34,924 bases of DNA from DATAQC01 sp046263055 (GTDB taxonomy: Bacteria > Actinomycetota > Acidimicrobiia > Acidimicrobiales > AC-14). A model generated the notes under the pieces. The model ran no database searches. It was not told the DNA's origin and worked only from the letters and a program-made list of their open reading frames with translations. The stretch covers positions 1 to 34,924 of the forward strand of contig JBHELO010000029.1 in assembly GCA_046263055.1 (NCBI GenBank), in the 5' to 3' direction. The position numbers and the translations under genes are program-made. Positions within the stretch are counted from its first letter, which is position 1, and the number at the start of each line of letters is the position of its first letter. Positions 22,348-30,760 of the stretch are shown here, piece after piece.

Positions 22348-22703
22348 CGCAGCACTCCCTTGCGCCAGGCGTAGAGCAGGCCCAGGGCCAGGACCACGAT
22401 GAAAACCGCCATCTCCGCCAGCCCGAAGCCCGACAGCGCGTCCAGGCGCACGGCCCAGGGGAAGATGAAGGCCGCCTCCACGTCGAACATCACGAAGAGC
22501 AGGGCGAACACGTAGTAGCGGATCTGGCTCTGCGACCACCCCTGGCCCACTGGGTCCACACCGCACTCGTAGTTGATGTACTTCTGGGGCTGGGGCCGGG
22601 TGGGACGGATCAGGCTCCCGAGGCCGAGCATGCCGCCCACCATGGCGAACGCCGCCCCGCAGAAGATGGCGACGGTCAGGTACTGGCGGTAGAACGCGGA
22701 CAC
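22338..22703 (-). CDS. nuoA: NADH-quinone oxidoreductase subunit A
   Basis: A 121-residue membrane subunit with three helices. The segments KYINYECGVDPVGQGWSQ, RYYVFALLFVMFDVEAAFIF (with D74 and E76, the conserved acidic pair) and a C-terminal helix are typical. The cysteine C47 lies in the loop that closes over the quinone site. The start is GTG 22703. It opens the ABCD block, 173 nt downstream of the nuoN stop; in that gap lies a palindromic repeat. Having nuoA after nuoN is a permuted order. Confidence 0.95.
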   Translation of the reverse strand: MSAFYRQYLTVAIFCGAAFAMVGGMLGLGSLIRPTRPQPQKYINYECGVDPVGQGWSQSQIRYYVFALLFVMFDVEAAFIFPWAVRLDALSGFGLAEMAVFIVVLALGLLYAWRKGVLRWV

Positions 22704-22876
22704 GCGGGCGAGCGTAGTGAACGCCGCACCGGATCGCCAAGGCCGGCGGCCGGCCGACGACGTGCGGCACCGCCTGCTGGCCGCCCTGGGCGCCGCCGCC
22801 TGACCGGCGGCCGCATCGAACCGGGTTCGCTTGCACGGCGCCGGCGCCCGCTGACCGAACCCAGTTCGCCGAGCGG
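22704..22876. other. Gap between nuoN (cluster 2) and nuoA
   Basis: This 173-bp stretch is the only sizeable gap in cluster 2. It contains palindromic repeat copy 2 and a very GC-rich part near 22740-22815. A separate promoter for nuoABCD may sit here, but no -10/-35 pair was convincing. Confidence 0.4.
22817..22869. repeat. Palindromic repeat, copy 2, between nuoN and nuoA
   Basis: CGAACCGGGTTCG (22817-22829) and CGAACCCAGTTCG (22856-22868) pair over 13 positions with one A-C mismatch, around a 26-nt loop that holds GGCGCCGGCGCC. It matches copy 1 inside midA over 47 nt without gaps (41 identical by hand). It begins 8 nt past the nuoN TAA, so it could also act as a transcription-attenuating hairpin before nuoABCD. 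Confidence 0.8.
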
Positions 22877-24361
22877 TTACAGGCGCAGCAGGGTGGCGTG
22901 GCGGGCGAAGTCGAAGACGAACTGGGGCAGGAAGCCCACCACCACGGTGAAGGCCAGGGCGATGCCCAGGGCCACCCCGGCGCCAGCCGGGATGGTGACC
23001 CGGGGTGCCTGGTCGCCACCGGCCGGGTCGGTCATGTACATGACCACGATCACCCGCAGGTAGAAGAAGGCGGCGATGACGGCGGCCAGCATGGCGATGA
23101 TGGCCAGGGCGTACGACCGGCTCTCCACCGCGGCGCCGATCACGTAGAACTTGGCCAGGAAGCCGGACGTGAAGGGCACGCCGGCCTGGGCCAGGAGGAA
23201 CACGGTGAACGTCATGGCCAGGCCCGGGCGACTGCGGGCCAGTCCCCGGTAGGCGTCAAGGTCGTGGCGGTCGTCACCCCGCCGTCCCACCACGGTGACC
23301 ACGCCGAAGCTGCCCAGCACCATGAAGGTGTAGGACAGCAGGTAGAAGAGGGCACCCGCGATCCCCCGGTTGCTGGCCGCCTGCAGGCCCACCAGGACGT
23401 AGCCGGCGTGGCTGATCGACGAGTAGGCCAGCATGCGCTTGACGTCGCTCTGAACTACGGCCAGCGTCGACCCCACGACCAGCGACAGGACGGCCAGGGC
23501 CCACACGATGGGCTGCCAGTCCAGGCGGTTGGTGGCGAAGGTCGAGAAGAAGATTCGCAGCAGGGCGGAGAAGCCGGCCGCCTTGGCGGCGGCGGCCATG
23601 AACCCGGTGACCGGCGTGGGTGAGCCCTGGTACACGTCGGGCGTCCACATGTGGAACGGCACCGCCGCCACCTTGAACCCCAGGCCCACCAGCATGAAGG
23701 CCAGGCCGCCGAGGAAGACCCCCTCGGTGAGGGTGGACTCCCGCAAGTACCGGGAGATGGCGGCCAGGTTGGTCGAGCCGGTGGCGCCGTAGGTGAGAGC
23801 CACGCCGTACAGGAAGAACGCGGACGAGAAGGCGCCCAGCACGAAGTACTTGATGGCCGCCTCCTGGGACTGGGCCCGGCGGCGGTGGTAGCCGGCCAGC
23901 ACGTACAGGGCGATGGACAGGACCTCCAGGCCCAGGAACACCAGGATCAGGTCGTTGGCGGCGGCCATGAACACCCCGCCGGAGGCGGAGAGGAGCATGA
24001 GGACGTAGTACTCCGGGCCCTCCAGCCCTTCCCGGCGCAGGTAGGCGTCGGACAGCAGGGCACCCAGCACCACCGCGCTGCAGATGGTGATGGTGAAGAA
24101 CACGCTGAACCCGTCGACGGCCAGGGCGTCGGCCACCGCCAGGGTGGCGTGGCCGTGGCCCCCGCTCACCCGGTGCCACATGGCCACGGTGGACACCAGC
24201 GCGGCGCCCGCCACCGCCACCGTGAACAGGGCGTAGGCGCTGCCGACCCGACGCCGGCGCAGGAAGGTGCCCGCGGTGAGCAGCACCAGGGCCCCCACCA
24301 CCAGGATGATCTCGGGCAGCAGCTGGCTGTACTCGACGTGGGGCAGCTCGAGGGGGGGCAC
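22877..24361 (-). CDS. nuoN: NADH-quinone oxidoreductase subunit N, cluster 2
   Basis: A 494-residue antiporter-like subunit with the expected pump residues E146 in LVFLGLEVLSIALYVLAGYH and K230 in VGLGFKVAAVPFHMWTPDVYQG. SPTPVTGFMAAAAKAAGFSA and KRMLAYSSISHAGYVLVGLQ are conserved. The start is GTG 24361 (MPPLELPHVEYSQLLPEI), 2 nt after the nuoM stop; the longer open frame upstream overlaps nuoM and is not coding. It is clearly diverged from cluster 1 NuoN. The TAA stop is followed at once by the palindromic repeat. Confidence 0.95.
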   Translation of the reverse strand: MPPLELPHVEYSQLLPEIILVVGALVLLTAGTFLRRRRVGSAYALFTVAVAGAALVSTVAMWHRVSGGHGHATLAVADALAVDGFSVFFTITICSAVVLGALLSDAYLRREGLEGPEYYVLMLLSASGGVFMAAANDLILVFLGLEVLSIALYVLAGYHRRRAQSQEAAIKYFVLGAFSSAFFLYGVALTYGATGSTNLAAISRYLRESTLTEGVFLGGLAFMLVGLGFKVAAVPFHMWTPDVYQGSPTPVTGFMAAAAKAAGFSALLRIFFSTFATNRLDWQPIVWALAVLSLVVGSTLAVVQSDVKRMLAYSSISHAGYVLVGLQAASNRGIAGALFYLLSYTFMVLGSFGVVTVVGRRGDDRHDLDAYRGLARSRPGLAMTFTVFLLAQAGVPFTSGFLAKFYVIGAAVESRSYALAIIAMLAAVIAAFFYLRVIVVMYMTDPAGGDQAPRVTIPAGAGVALGIALAFTVVVGFLPQFVFDFARHATLLRL

Positions 24362-24363
24362 GC

Positions 24364-25944
24364 CTACCTCGCCGCCCCGCCAGCGGTGGTGGTGGCCGGC
24401 CCGACGGCCCGATCGGCCTGCACGAGCCCCCCGGTCCCCCGCGTGACGCCCGGCTCCCGGTAGTTCGAGTTGTCCTCCACGTGGCGGACGAGGGCGGTGA
24501 CGCTGGGGCTGATGCGGTCGAGCACCGGCTTCGGGTAGACGCCCAGGAATACGATGAGCACGAGCAGCGGGGCCAACGTGGCCCGCTCCGCCCACGTCAT
24601 CTCCGGGAAGCGAGCGTTGTCGCCCTCGGGCCGGCCCTGGAACACCCGCTGGTAGGCCCACAGCATGTAGACGGCGGCCAGGATGACCCCGGCGGTGGCG
24701 GCCACCGCCCACCAGCGGTGGGTGACGAAGGTGCCGATGAGCACCAGGAACTCGCCCACGAAGCCGTTGAGCCCGGGCAACCCGATGGACGACAGCATCA
24801 CCAGCATGAAGACACCGGCGAAGACGGGCGCCACCTTCTGGATGCAGCCCAGCTCGTCGATCTGGCGGGCGTGGCGGCGCTCGTACAGCATGCCGACCAG
24901 GAGGAAGAGGGCCCCGGTGGAGAGGCCGTGGTTGACCATCTGCAGCACCCCGCCCTCCAGCCCCTGGGTGCTGAGCCCGAACACGCCGATGACGATGAAC
25001 CCCAGGTGGGCCACCGACGAGTAGGCCACCAGGCGCTTGAGGTCGCGCTGCACGATGGCCACCACCGCGCCGTACAGGATGCCGATCACGCCGAGGGTGA
25101 GGAACAGCGGCGCCAGGTCCACCACCGCCTGGGGGAACAGGTACAGCCCGAAGCGCAGGAACCCGTAGGTCCCGAGCTTCAGCAGGATGCCGGCCAGGAT
25201 CACCGACCCGCCGGTGGGTGCCTCGGTGTGGGCGTCGGGCAGCCAAGTGTGCAGCGGGAAGATCGGCACCTTGATAGCGAAGGAGGCGGCGAACGCCAGG
25301 AACACCCACCGGGCGGTCGTGGACGCCAGGGACTGGTCCCGGGCCAGGGTCACCAGGTCGAAGGTCAGCACGCCGGTGGCCTTCTCGTGCAGGAAGGCCA
25401 CCGCCAGGATCCCCACCAGCATGAGGGCGGAGCCGGCCATCGTGTACAGGAAGAACTTGAGGGCGGCGTAGATGCGGCGGTCGTAACCCCACCCCCCGAT
25501 GAGGAAGTACATGGGGACGAGCACGATCTCCCAGAACAGGAAGAAGAGAAAGAGGTCCAGCGACAGGAACACCCCGATGCAGCCCGCCTCCAGCAGGAGC
25601 ATCCAGGCCACGTAGCCCTTGTAGTCGTGGTGCACCCGGGGTCCGGCGATGGCGATCGGGAACAGCAGCACGCTCAGCAGGACTAGGAACAGGGAGATCC
25701 CGTCCACGCCCAGCTTCCAGGAGATCCCCCACCCCGTGATCCAGGGGTGGGCGGTGACCAGCTGGAAGGTGCCCGTGCCGCCGTCGAAGGCCACCAGGGT
25801 GGCCAACCCCACCACCAGGGCGACGGCCGAGGTCACCAGGCCCACCGCCCGCACCACGTCGTCACGGTCGCGAGGTACCAGCCCCACCGCGGCGGCGCCC
25901 ACCGCGGGCGCCACCACCAGCGTGGTGAGGTACGGGAACGACAC
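24364..25944 (-). CDS. nuoM: NADH-quinone oxidoreductase subunit M, cluster 2
   Basis: A 526-residue antiporter-like subunit. E139 in LFLFFLFWEIVLVPMYFLIG and K225 in SFAIKVPIFPLHTWLPDAHTE are the conserved pair; KRLVAYSSVAHLGFIVIGVF and LPGLNGFVGEFLVLIG follow. About 40 residues at the C-terminus (from HVEDNSNYREPG to TTAGGAAR) form a Thr/Ala/Gly-rich tail absent from the cluster 1 NuoM. The GTG start at 25944 directly abuts the nuoL stop with no gap. Confidence 0.96.
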   Translation of the reverse strand: MSFPYLTTLVVAPAVGAAAVGLVPRDRDDVVRAVGLVTSAVALVVGLATLVAFDGGTGTFQLVTAHPWITGWGISWKLGVDGISLFLVLLSVLLFPIAIAGPRVHHDYKGYVAWMLLLEAGCIGVFLSLDLFLFFLFWEIVLVPMYFLIGGWGYDRRIYAALKFFLYTMAGSALMLVGILAVAFLHEKATGVLTFDLVTLARDQSLASTTARWVFLAFAASFAIKVPIFPLHTWLPDAHTEAPTGGSVILAGILLKLGTYGFLRFGLYLFPQAVVDLAPLFLTLGVIGILYGAVVAIVQRDLKRLVAYSSVAHLGFIVIGVFGLSTQGLEGGVLQMVNHGLSTGALFLLVGMLYERRHARQIDELGCIQKVAPVFAGVFMLVMLSSIGLPGLNGFVGEFLVLIGTFVTHRWWAVAATAGVILAAVYMLWAYQRVFQGRPEGDNARFPEMTWAERATLAPLLVLIVFLGVYPKPVLDRISPSVTALVRHVEDNSNYREPGVTRGTGGLVQADRAVGPATTTAGGAAR

Positions 25945-27963
25945 CTAGACCCCGCCCCGCACGACCACGTAGCCGACGATCAGAACCGCTCCCGAGGCCA
26001 CGGCCAGGGCGTAGTTGCGCACATAGCCCGACTGCACGGCCCGGAGGCGGCTGCCCCCCACCCGCACCAGGGCGGCGACGCCGTTGACGGCGCCGTCGAT
26101 GACCTTGGCGTCGAACACGTAGGCGCTCCACGCCGCCAGCAGCCGGCCCGGCGCCTCGACCACCGCCGCGTACAGGGGGTCCACGTACCAGGCCCGCCGC
26201 AGCACCTTGGGCTCGACCGCCTCCTCGCGGATCTTGTGGCCCAGGAAGATCAGGTAGGCCACGCCTATGCCCACCAGGCAGAGGGCGGTGGTAGCCGCCG
26301 CGAAGGCGAGCTTGGCCGAGCCCGAGAGGGTGAGCTCGTGGAGGCGCTCGCCGACCACCGGCGCCAGCCAGCGCTCGAGGAAGTCCCACCTGCCGAAGGG
26401 CAGGTTGAGCAGCCCGCCGAGGGCGGCCAGGGCGGCCAGCACCACCAGCGGGAAGGCCATGGTCCAGGGCGACTCGTGGGGCGAGAACTCGCCGTGCTCC
26501 CCGTGGCCGCCGTGCGCAGCCTCCTCCCCGTGGCTGGCGGCCCCCACCGCCACGCCCCCCTCGTGGCGGCCGGCGGCGGCCGGTTCGTGCTCGGGCTCGG
26601 CCTCGGCCTGCGGCTCCGTGCGGGCCTCGGCCGCCTGCTTCCAACGCTCGTCGCCGTAGAACACGAGGAAGACCTGGCGGGCCATGTAGTAGGCCGTCAG
26701 CCCGGCGGTGACCACCCCCACCGCCCACAGCACGGGCGACTTGTCCCAGGCGTTGGCGAGGATGTCGTCCTTGGACCAGAAGCCGGCGAAGGGCGGGATG
26801 CCGGCGATGGCCAGCCAGGCGACGATGAAGGTGGCCGAGGTGATCGGCATCCACCGCCGGAGGCCGCCCATGCGCTTCATGTCCTGCTCGTCGTGCAGGC
26901 CGTGGATGACCGAGCCCGCCCCCAGGAACAGCAGGGCCTTGAAGAAGGCGTGGGTGACCATGTGGAAGATGGCGGCCACGTAGGCGCCCGACCCGACGGC
27001 CAGGAACATGTACCCCAGCTGGGAGATGGTGGAGTACGCCAGGACCTTCTTGATGTCGTCCTGGGCGCAGGCGATGGTGGCCGCGAACAGCGCGGTAGCC
27101 GCCCCCACCACGGCGATGAGGGTGGCCGCGCCGGCGGCCTCGGACAGGATGGGGTTGATCCGCACCATCAGGAACACGCCGGCGGTGACCATGGTGGCGG
27201 CGTGGATCAGGGCCGACACCGGCGTGGGGCCCTCCATGGCGTCGGGCAGCCACACGTACAGCGGGAGCTGGGCCGACTTGCCCGCCGCCCCCAGGAACAG
27301 CAGGCAGGCGATGGCCAGGGCGGTGCTGTGGGTCAGGCCGCCGGCCCGGCCCAGCACCGTCGTGTACTGGAGCGACCCGAAGGTGGCGAAGATCAGGAAC
27401 ATGGCCAGCATGAAGCCGAAGTCGCCCACCCGGTTGGTGACGAACGCCTTCTTGCCAGCGGTGGGGGCGGCCGGGCGCTCGAACCAGAACGAGATCAGGA
27501 AGTACGAGCACGCGCCCACGCCCTCCCAGCCGAGGAAGGTGCCGAGGAAGCTACTCGACAGCACCAGCACGAGCATGGAGAAGGCGAACAGGTTCAGGTA
27601 GACGAAGAACCGGTGAAAGCCGTCGTCGCCGTGCATGTAGCCCACCGAGTACAGGTGGATCAGCGTGCTCACGCCGGTGACGAACAGGGCCATGGTCACC
27701 GACAGCGGGTCGGCGAGGAACCCGGCCTTCACCTGCAGGCCGCCGGCCGGCACCCAGGTGAACAGGTCCTGCACGAAGACCCGGTGGTCCCCGCTGCGCC
27801 CCAGCAACGAGACGAACGCGCCCAGGGTGACGAGGAACGACGCCCCGATCATGGCGGTGGCCACCCAGCCGGCGCGGGGGTCGCCCAGGCGGCGGCCGGT
27901 GGTGAGGAGGACCAGGAAGCCGGCCAGCGGGAGGGCGGGGACCAGCCAGACGGCGTGGAGCAC
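25945..27963 (-). CDS. nuoL: NADH-quinone oxidoreductase subunit L, cluster 2, with a His-rich insertion
   Basis: A 672-residue subunit with E147 in FLGWEGVGACSYFLISFWFE and K229 in AGKSAQLPLYVWLPDAMEGP. KKVLAYSTISQLGYMFLAVG and PPFAGFWSKDDIL are conserved. Residues of about 441-494 (positions 26482-26643) form an insertion rich in Ala, Glu and His (EAEPEHEPAAAGRHEGG, then SHGEEAAHGGHGEHGEFSPH) between the helix ending YYMARQVFLVFYG and the next membrane helix. The cluster 1 NuoL has only a short loop there. The C-terminal part includes the lateral helix region. It starts at GTG 27963, 3 nt after nuoK. Confidence 0.95.
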   Translation of the reverse strand: MLHAVWLVPALPLAGFLVLLTTGRRLGDPRAGWVATAMIGASFLVTLGAFVSLLGRSGDHRVFVQDLFTWVPAGGLQVKAGFLADPLSVTMALFVTGVSTLIHLYSVGYMHGDDGFHRFFVYLNLFAFSMLVLVLSSSFLGTFLGWEGVGACSYFLISFWFERPAAPTAGKKAFVTNRVGDFGFMLAMFLIFATFGSLQYTTVLGRAGGLTHSTALAIACLLFLGAAGKSAQLPLYVWLPDAMEGPTPVSALIHAATMVTAGVFLMVRINPILSEAAGAATLIAVVGAATALFAATIACAQDDIKKVLAYSTISQLGYMFLAVGSGAYVAAIFHMVTHAFFKALLFLGAGSVIHGLHDEQDMKRMGGLRRWMPITSATFIVAWLAIAGIPPFAGFWSKDDILANAWDKSPVLWAVGVVTAGLTAYYMARQVFLVFYGDERWKQAAEARTEPQAEAEPEHEPAAAGRHEGGVAVGAASHGEEAAHGGHGEHGEFSPHESPWTMAFPLVVLAALAALGGLLNLPFGRWDFLERWLAPVVGERLHELTLSGSAKLAFAAATTALCLVGIGVAYLIFLGHKIREEAVEPKVLRRAWYVDPLYAAVVEAPGRLLAAWSAYVFDAKVIDGAVNGVAALVRVGGSRLRAVQSGYVRNYALAVASGAVLIVGYVVVRGGV

Positions 27964-27966
27964 GGC

Positions 27967-28272
27967 TCAGCCCCGCAGCAGTGACGCGTCGTCGGCGGTG
28001 GCCTCGGCCCGGCGCCGGAAGATGGACACGATGATTCCCAGGCCGACGACCACCTCGGCCGCCGCCACCACCAGCACGAAGAAGACCACCGACTGGCCGC
28101 CGATGTCGTCCAGCATGCGGGCGAAGGTGACGAAGGTGAGGTTGACGGCGTTGAGCATCAGCTCGACGCACATGAACATGACCAGGATGTTGCGCCGCAC
28201 CAGCAGCCCCACCGCTCCGACGGTGAAGAGCATGGCCGCCAGGGTGAGGTACCAGGCGCCGGGGACGGTCAT
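27967..28272 (-). CDS. nuoK: NADH-quinone oxidoreductase subunit K, cluster 2
   Basis: A 101-residue protein with three membrane helices. Conserved glutamates are E37 in FMCVELMLNAVNLTFV and E73 in VAAAEVVVGLGIIVSI. ATG 28272 (MTVPGAWYLTLAAMLF) overlaps the nuoJ stop by four bases; nuoL begins 3 nt later. The length is normal. Confidence 0.96.
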   Translation of the reverse strand: MTVPGAWYLTLAAMLFTVGAVGLLVRRNILVMFMCVELMLNAVNLTFVTFARMLDDIGGQSVVFFVLVVAAAEVVVGLGIIVSIFRRRAEATADDASLLRG

Positions 28273-28916
28273 GCCGTCCTCGCCGCCGGCCGGTCGCCGG
28301 TCGGCGGGGAAGGGGCCGCGTCAGGCCGGGCTGGGGTGGGAGCAGCCGAGGCAGCGGCGGTGTCGGCACCGGCCGCCTCCGACGGGGGCGACACGCTGGC
28401 ATCGTCGGCCCGGGTGCGGCGGGCCAGCACCACCGCGCCGACCACGGCGATGACCAGCAGCACGGACGTGACCTCGAACGCCAGCAGGTACCGGGTGAAC
28501 AAGGACCGGGCCAGCTTCTCCACGTTGGACCCGGGGCCGCTGGCGGGGCCGGCCACCGACGTGGCTCCGGTGGCCCACCGGTTCCGGGCCAGCACCAGCA
28601 CCTCCACCAGGGCGAGGAAGCCGGCCACCCCGGCCGCCACCCGCTGGCCCCGCAGGGGTTCGACGCGAAGGTTCTCGGACCGGTCCACGCCGATGAGCAT
28701 GATCACGAACAGGAACAGCACCACGATGGCGCCGGCGTACACGATCACCTGCACGGCCGCCAAGAAGTCGGCCTGCTGGGAAACGAACAGCACGGCGATG
28801 CCGAAGAGCGTCATCACCAACATGAGCGCCGAGTGCACCGGGTTGGACGCCAGGACCACACCGAACGCCCCCGCCAGGGTGGCCAGGGCGGCCACCACGA
28901 ACACCACCCAGTCCAC
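28269..28916 (-). CDS. nuoJ: NADH-quinone oxidoreductase subunit J, cluster 2
   Basis: A 215-residue subunit. The membrane part (1-165) is standard, with FLAAVQVIVYAGAIVVLFLF and LLAFEVTSVLLVIAVVGAVV. The last 48 or so residues (from RRTRADDASVSPPSEAAG to PTGDRPAARTA) are an Ala/Pro/Ser-rich tail, probably disordered, that cluster 1 NuoJ lacks. The GTG at 28916 lies 3 nt after the nuoI stop. Confidence 0.95.
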   Translation of the reverse strand: MDWVVFVVAALATLAGAFGVVLASNPVHSALMLVMTLFGIAVLFVSQQADFLAAVQVIVYAGAIVVLFLFVIMLIGVDRSENLRVEPLRGQRVAAGVAGFLALVEVLVLARNRWATGATSVAGPASGPGSNVEKLARSLFTRYLLAFEVTSVLLVIAVVGAVVLARRTRADDASVSPPSEAAGADTAAASAAPTPARPDAAPSPPTGDRPAARTA

Positions 28917-28919
28917 CGC

Positions 28920-29585
28920 TCAGCCCCCCGCCGCGTCGGTGCGGGCCGCCGGCTGGGGGGAGATGTCGGTGGCCGCCGGCTCACCGGCGGGCCGGGGGGC
29001 GTCGCTCTGGCCCTTCTCGGGCGGGCGCACGCCGAAGCCGAGCTCGCCCGACCACGCCACCTCGCCCTCGTAGGCCGCCACGCCGGACGGGGCGGTGGCC
29101 CGCACCCAGGCCGACGTGTGGGCCTCGTCGCCGGGGCGCCAATCCTCCCAGGGGAGGTGGCGGGGGTTGCCGTCGTCGTCCACCACCAGCTCGGCCTTGG
29201 TGTAGATGGCGTCGCGGCGGTTGGTGAAGGAGAACTCGAACAGCTTGGACTCGGTGATGGCCTCGGTGGGGCAGGCCTCCACGCACAGGTCACAGTGGAT
29301 GCAGCGCAGGTAGTTGATCTCGTAGACGAAGCCGTAGCGCTCGCCCGGCGAGACCGGGGCGTCGGGCGGGTTGTCGGCCCCCCGCACGTAGATGCAGCGG
29401 GCCGGGCACACCCCGGCGCACAGCTCGCACCCGATGCACTTCTCCATGCCGTCCTCGTACCGGTTGAGCACGTGGCGGCCGTGGAAGCGCAGGGGCTTGG
29501 GGCGCTTCACGTCCGGGTAGCGGTTGGTGACCCGGGGCTGGAACATCTGCTTGAAGGTCACCTTGAAGCCGTCCAGGTAGCCCAT
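28920..29585 (-). CDS. nuoI: NADH-quinone oxidoreductase subunit I, cluster 2 (2x[4Fe-4S])
   Basis: A 221-residue subunit with both ferredoxin sites: C50-x2-C53-x2-C56-x3-C60 and C95-x2-C98-x2-C101-x3-C105. The family region continues to about residue 150 (SFTNRRDAIYTKAELVVDDD), followed by about 65 residues of Pro/Ala/Gly-rich tail (GVRPPEKGQSDAPRPAGEPA and on). Cluster 1 NuoI is 62 residues shorter and lacks it. The ATG at 29585 shares one base with the nuoH stop; the longer open frame upstream lies inside nuoH and is discarded. Confidence 0.95.
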   Translation of the reverse strand: MGYLDGFKVTFKQMFQPRVTNRYPDVKRPKPLRFHGRHVLNRYEDGMEKCIGCELCAGVCPARCIYVRGADNPPDAPVSPGERYGFVYEINYLRCIHCDLCVEACPTEAITESKLFEFSFTNRRDAIYTKAELVVDDDGNPRHLPWEDWRPGDEAHTSAWVRATAPSGVAAYEGEVAWSGELGFGVRPPEKGQSDAPRPAGEPAATDISPQPAARTDAAGG

Positions 29586-30760
29586 CAGGTCGTCACCTCC
29601 CGTACGTCGACGTCCTCCGCCTCGTGCTCGCGCCGGCCCACGGCGACCGCCGCGTCGAGCACGGCATAGGCCACCACGCCGACCGCCAGCGCCACCACCA
29701 CCACCAACACCTGGTTCCACCCCCGGTCCCGGCCCACCCGTAGGGCGGCCACCAGGAGGAGCCAGAACAGAGACAGCGGGATCAGGCGCTTCCAGCCGAG
29801 GTCCATGAGCTGGTCGTAGCGGAAGCGGGGCAGGGTGGCCCGCAGCCACACGTAGGTGAAGAGGAACACCAGCAGCTTGGCGAAGAACCACACGATCGGC
29901 CACAACGACGGCAGGAACGAGATGTGCGGCCCGCTCGGCCCTCCCAGGAACAGGGTGACGGCCACCGCCGACACCGTCACCGTGTTCATGAACTCGGCCA
30001 GGAAGAAGAGGGCGAAGCGGATGCCGGCGTACTCGGTGTGGAACCCGCCCACCAGCTCCTGCTCGGCCTCCACCAGGTCGAACGGGGGGCGGTTGGTCTC
30101 GGCGGTGGCGGCGATGAGGTAGATCACGAACGGCACCCCGCCCAGGGCCCAGACGTTCCAGCTCCACGTGGCCTGCGACGCCACGATGTCGTGGGTGGAG
30201 AGCGACGCCGCGGCGAGCACCGTGGCCGCCACCGACAGGCCCATGGCCGCCTCGTAGGACACCATCTGGGCCGACGCCCGCACCGAGCCCAGCAACGGGT
30301 ACTTGGAGCCCGACGACCACCCGGCCAGCATCACGCCGTACACGGCGATGGACGACATGGCCAGGAGGAACAGCACGCCCACCGGCGGGTCGGCCAACTG
30401 CAGGTACGTCTTGTGGCCGAAGATGGAGATGGTGCCGCCCACCGGTATGACCGCGAAGGCGGCAAAGGCGGGGACCGCCGACAGGTAGGGCGCCAGGTGG
30501 AACACCCGGCGGTCGGCCTTTTCGGGGAGGAGGTCCTCCTTGAAGAACAGCTTGGTCCCGTCGGCCAGGGTCTGGAGGATCCCCCACGGGCCGGCCCGGT
30601 CCGGGCCGATGCGGCTCTGCATGTCGGAGATGACCTTGCGCTCGAACCACACCATCATCAGCACGGCCACCAGCAGGAAGACGAAGACCACCACCACCTT
30701 GACCAGGACGATGATCAGGACCGCCAGGCTGAACCCGTTGGCGTAGAGGGGGTCGCCCAC
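29585..30760 (-). CDS. nuoH: NADH-quinone oxidoreductase subunit H, cluster 2
   Basis: A 391-residue subunit with MQSRIGPDRAGPWGILQTLA, DGTKLFFKEDLLPEKADRRVF, AETNRPPFDLVEAEQELVGG and FHTEYAGIRFALFFLAEF, which carry the conserved charged loop residues of the quinone chamber. About 50 more residues than in cluster 1 NuoH follow the last conserved helix (WKRLIPLSLFWLLLVAALR), including one more hydrophobic segment (VLVVVVALAVGVVAYAVL) and an acidic C-terminus. The GTG at 30760 shares a base with the nuoG stop. Confidence 0.95.
   Translation of the reverse strand: MGDPLYANGFSLAVLIIVLVKVVVVFVFLLVAVLMMVWFERKVISDMQSRIGPDRAGPWGILQTLADGTKLFFKEDLLPEKADRRVFHLAPYLSAVPAFAAFAVIPVGGTISIFGHKTYLQLADPPVGVLFLLAMSSIAVYGVMLAGWSSGSKYPLLGSVRASAQMVSYEAAMGLSVAATVLAAASLSTHDIVASQATWSWNVWALGGVPFVIYLIAATAETNRPPFDLVEAEQELVGGFHTEYAGIRFALFFLAEFMNTVTVSAVAVTLFLGGPSGPHISFLPSLWPIVWFFAKLLVFLFTYVWLRATLPRFRYDQLMDLGWKRLIPLSLFWLLLVAALRVGRDRGWNQVLVVVVALAVGVVAYAVLDAAVAVGRREHEAEDVDVREVTT

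Noticed and set aside
22689..22803. Plus-strand text ending in DDVRHRLLAALGAAA and a stop, like the end of a gene
   Set aside because: Only about 38 codons, starts inside nuoA on the other strand, and no homology can be claimed.
22877..25732. A 951-codon minus-strand frame that would fuse a long Arg/Gly-rich part to NuoN
   Set aside because: The upstream part overlaps nuoM in another frame; family similarity begins at GTG 24361.
25747..27984. Very long plus-strand open frame (about 745 codons) opposite nuoL/nuoM, and similar ones at 30985-33132, 10737-12347 and 14636-16195
   Set aside because: These are antisense to well-matched complex I genes, have Gly/Arg/His/Gln-rich composition typical of reversed GC-rich codons, and show no family features.
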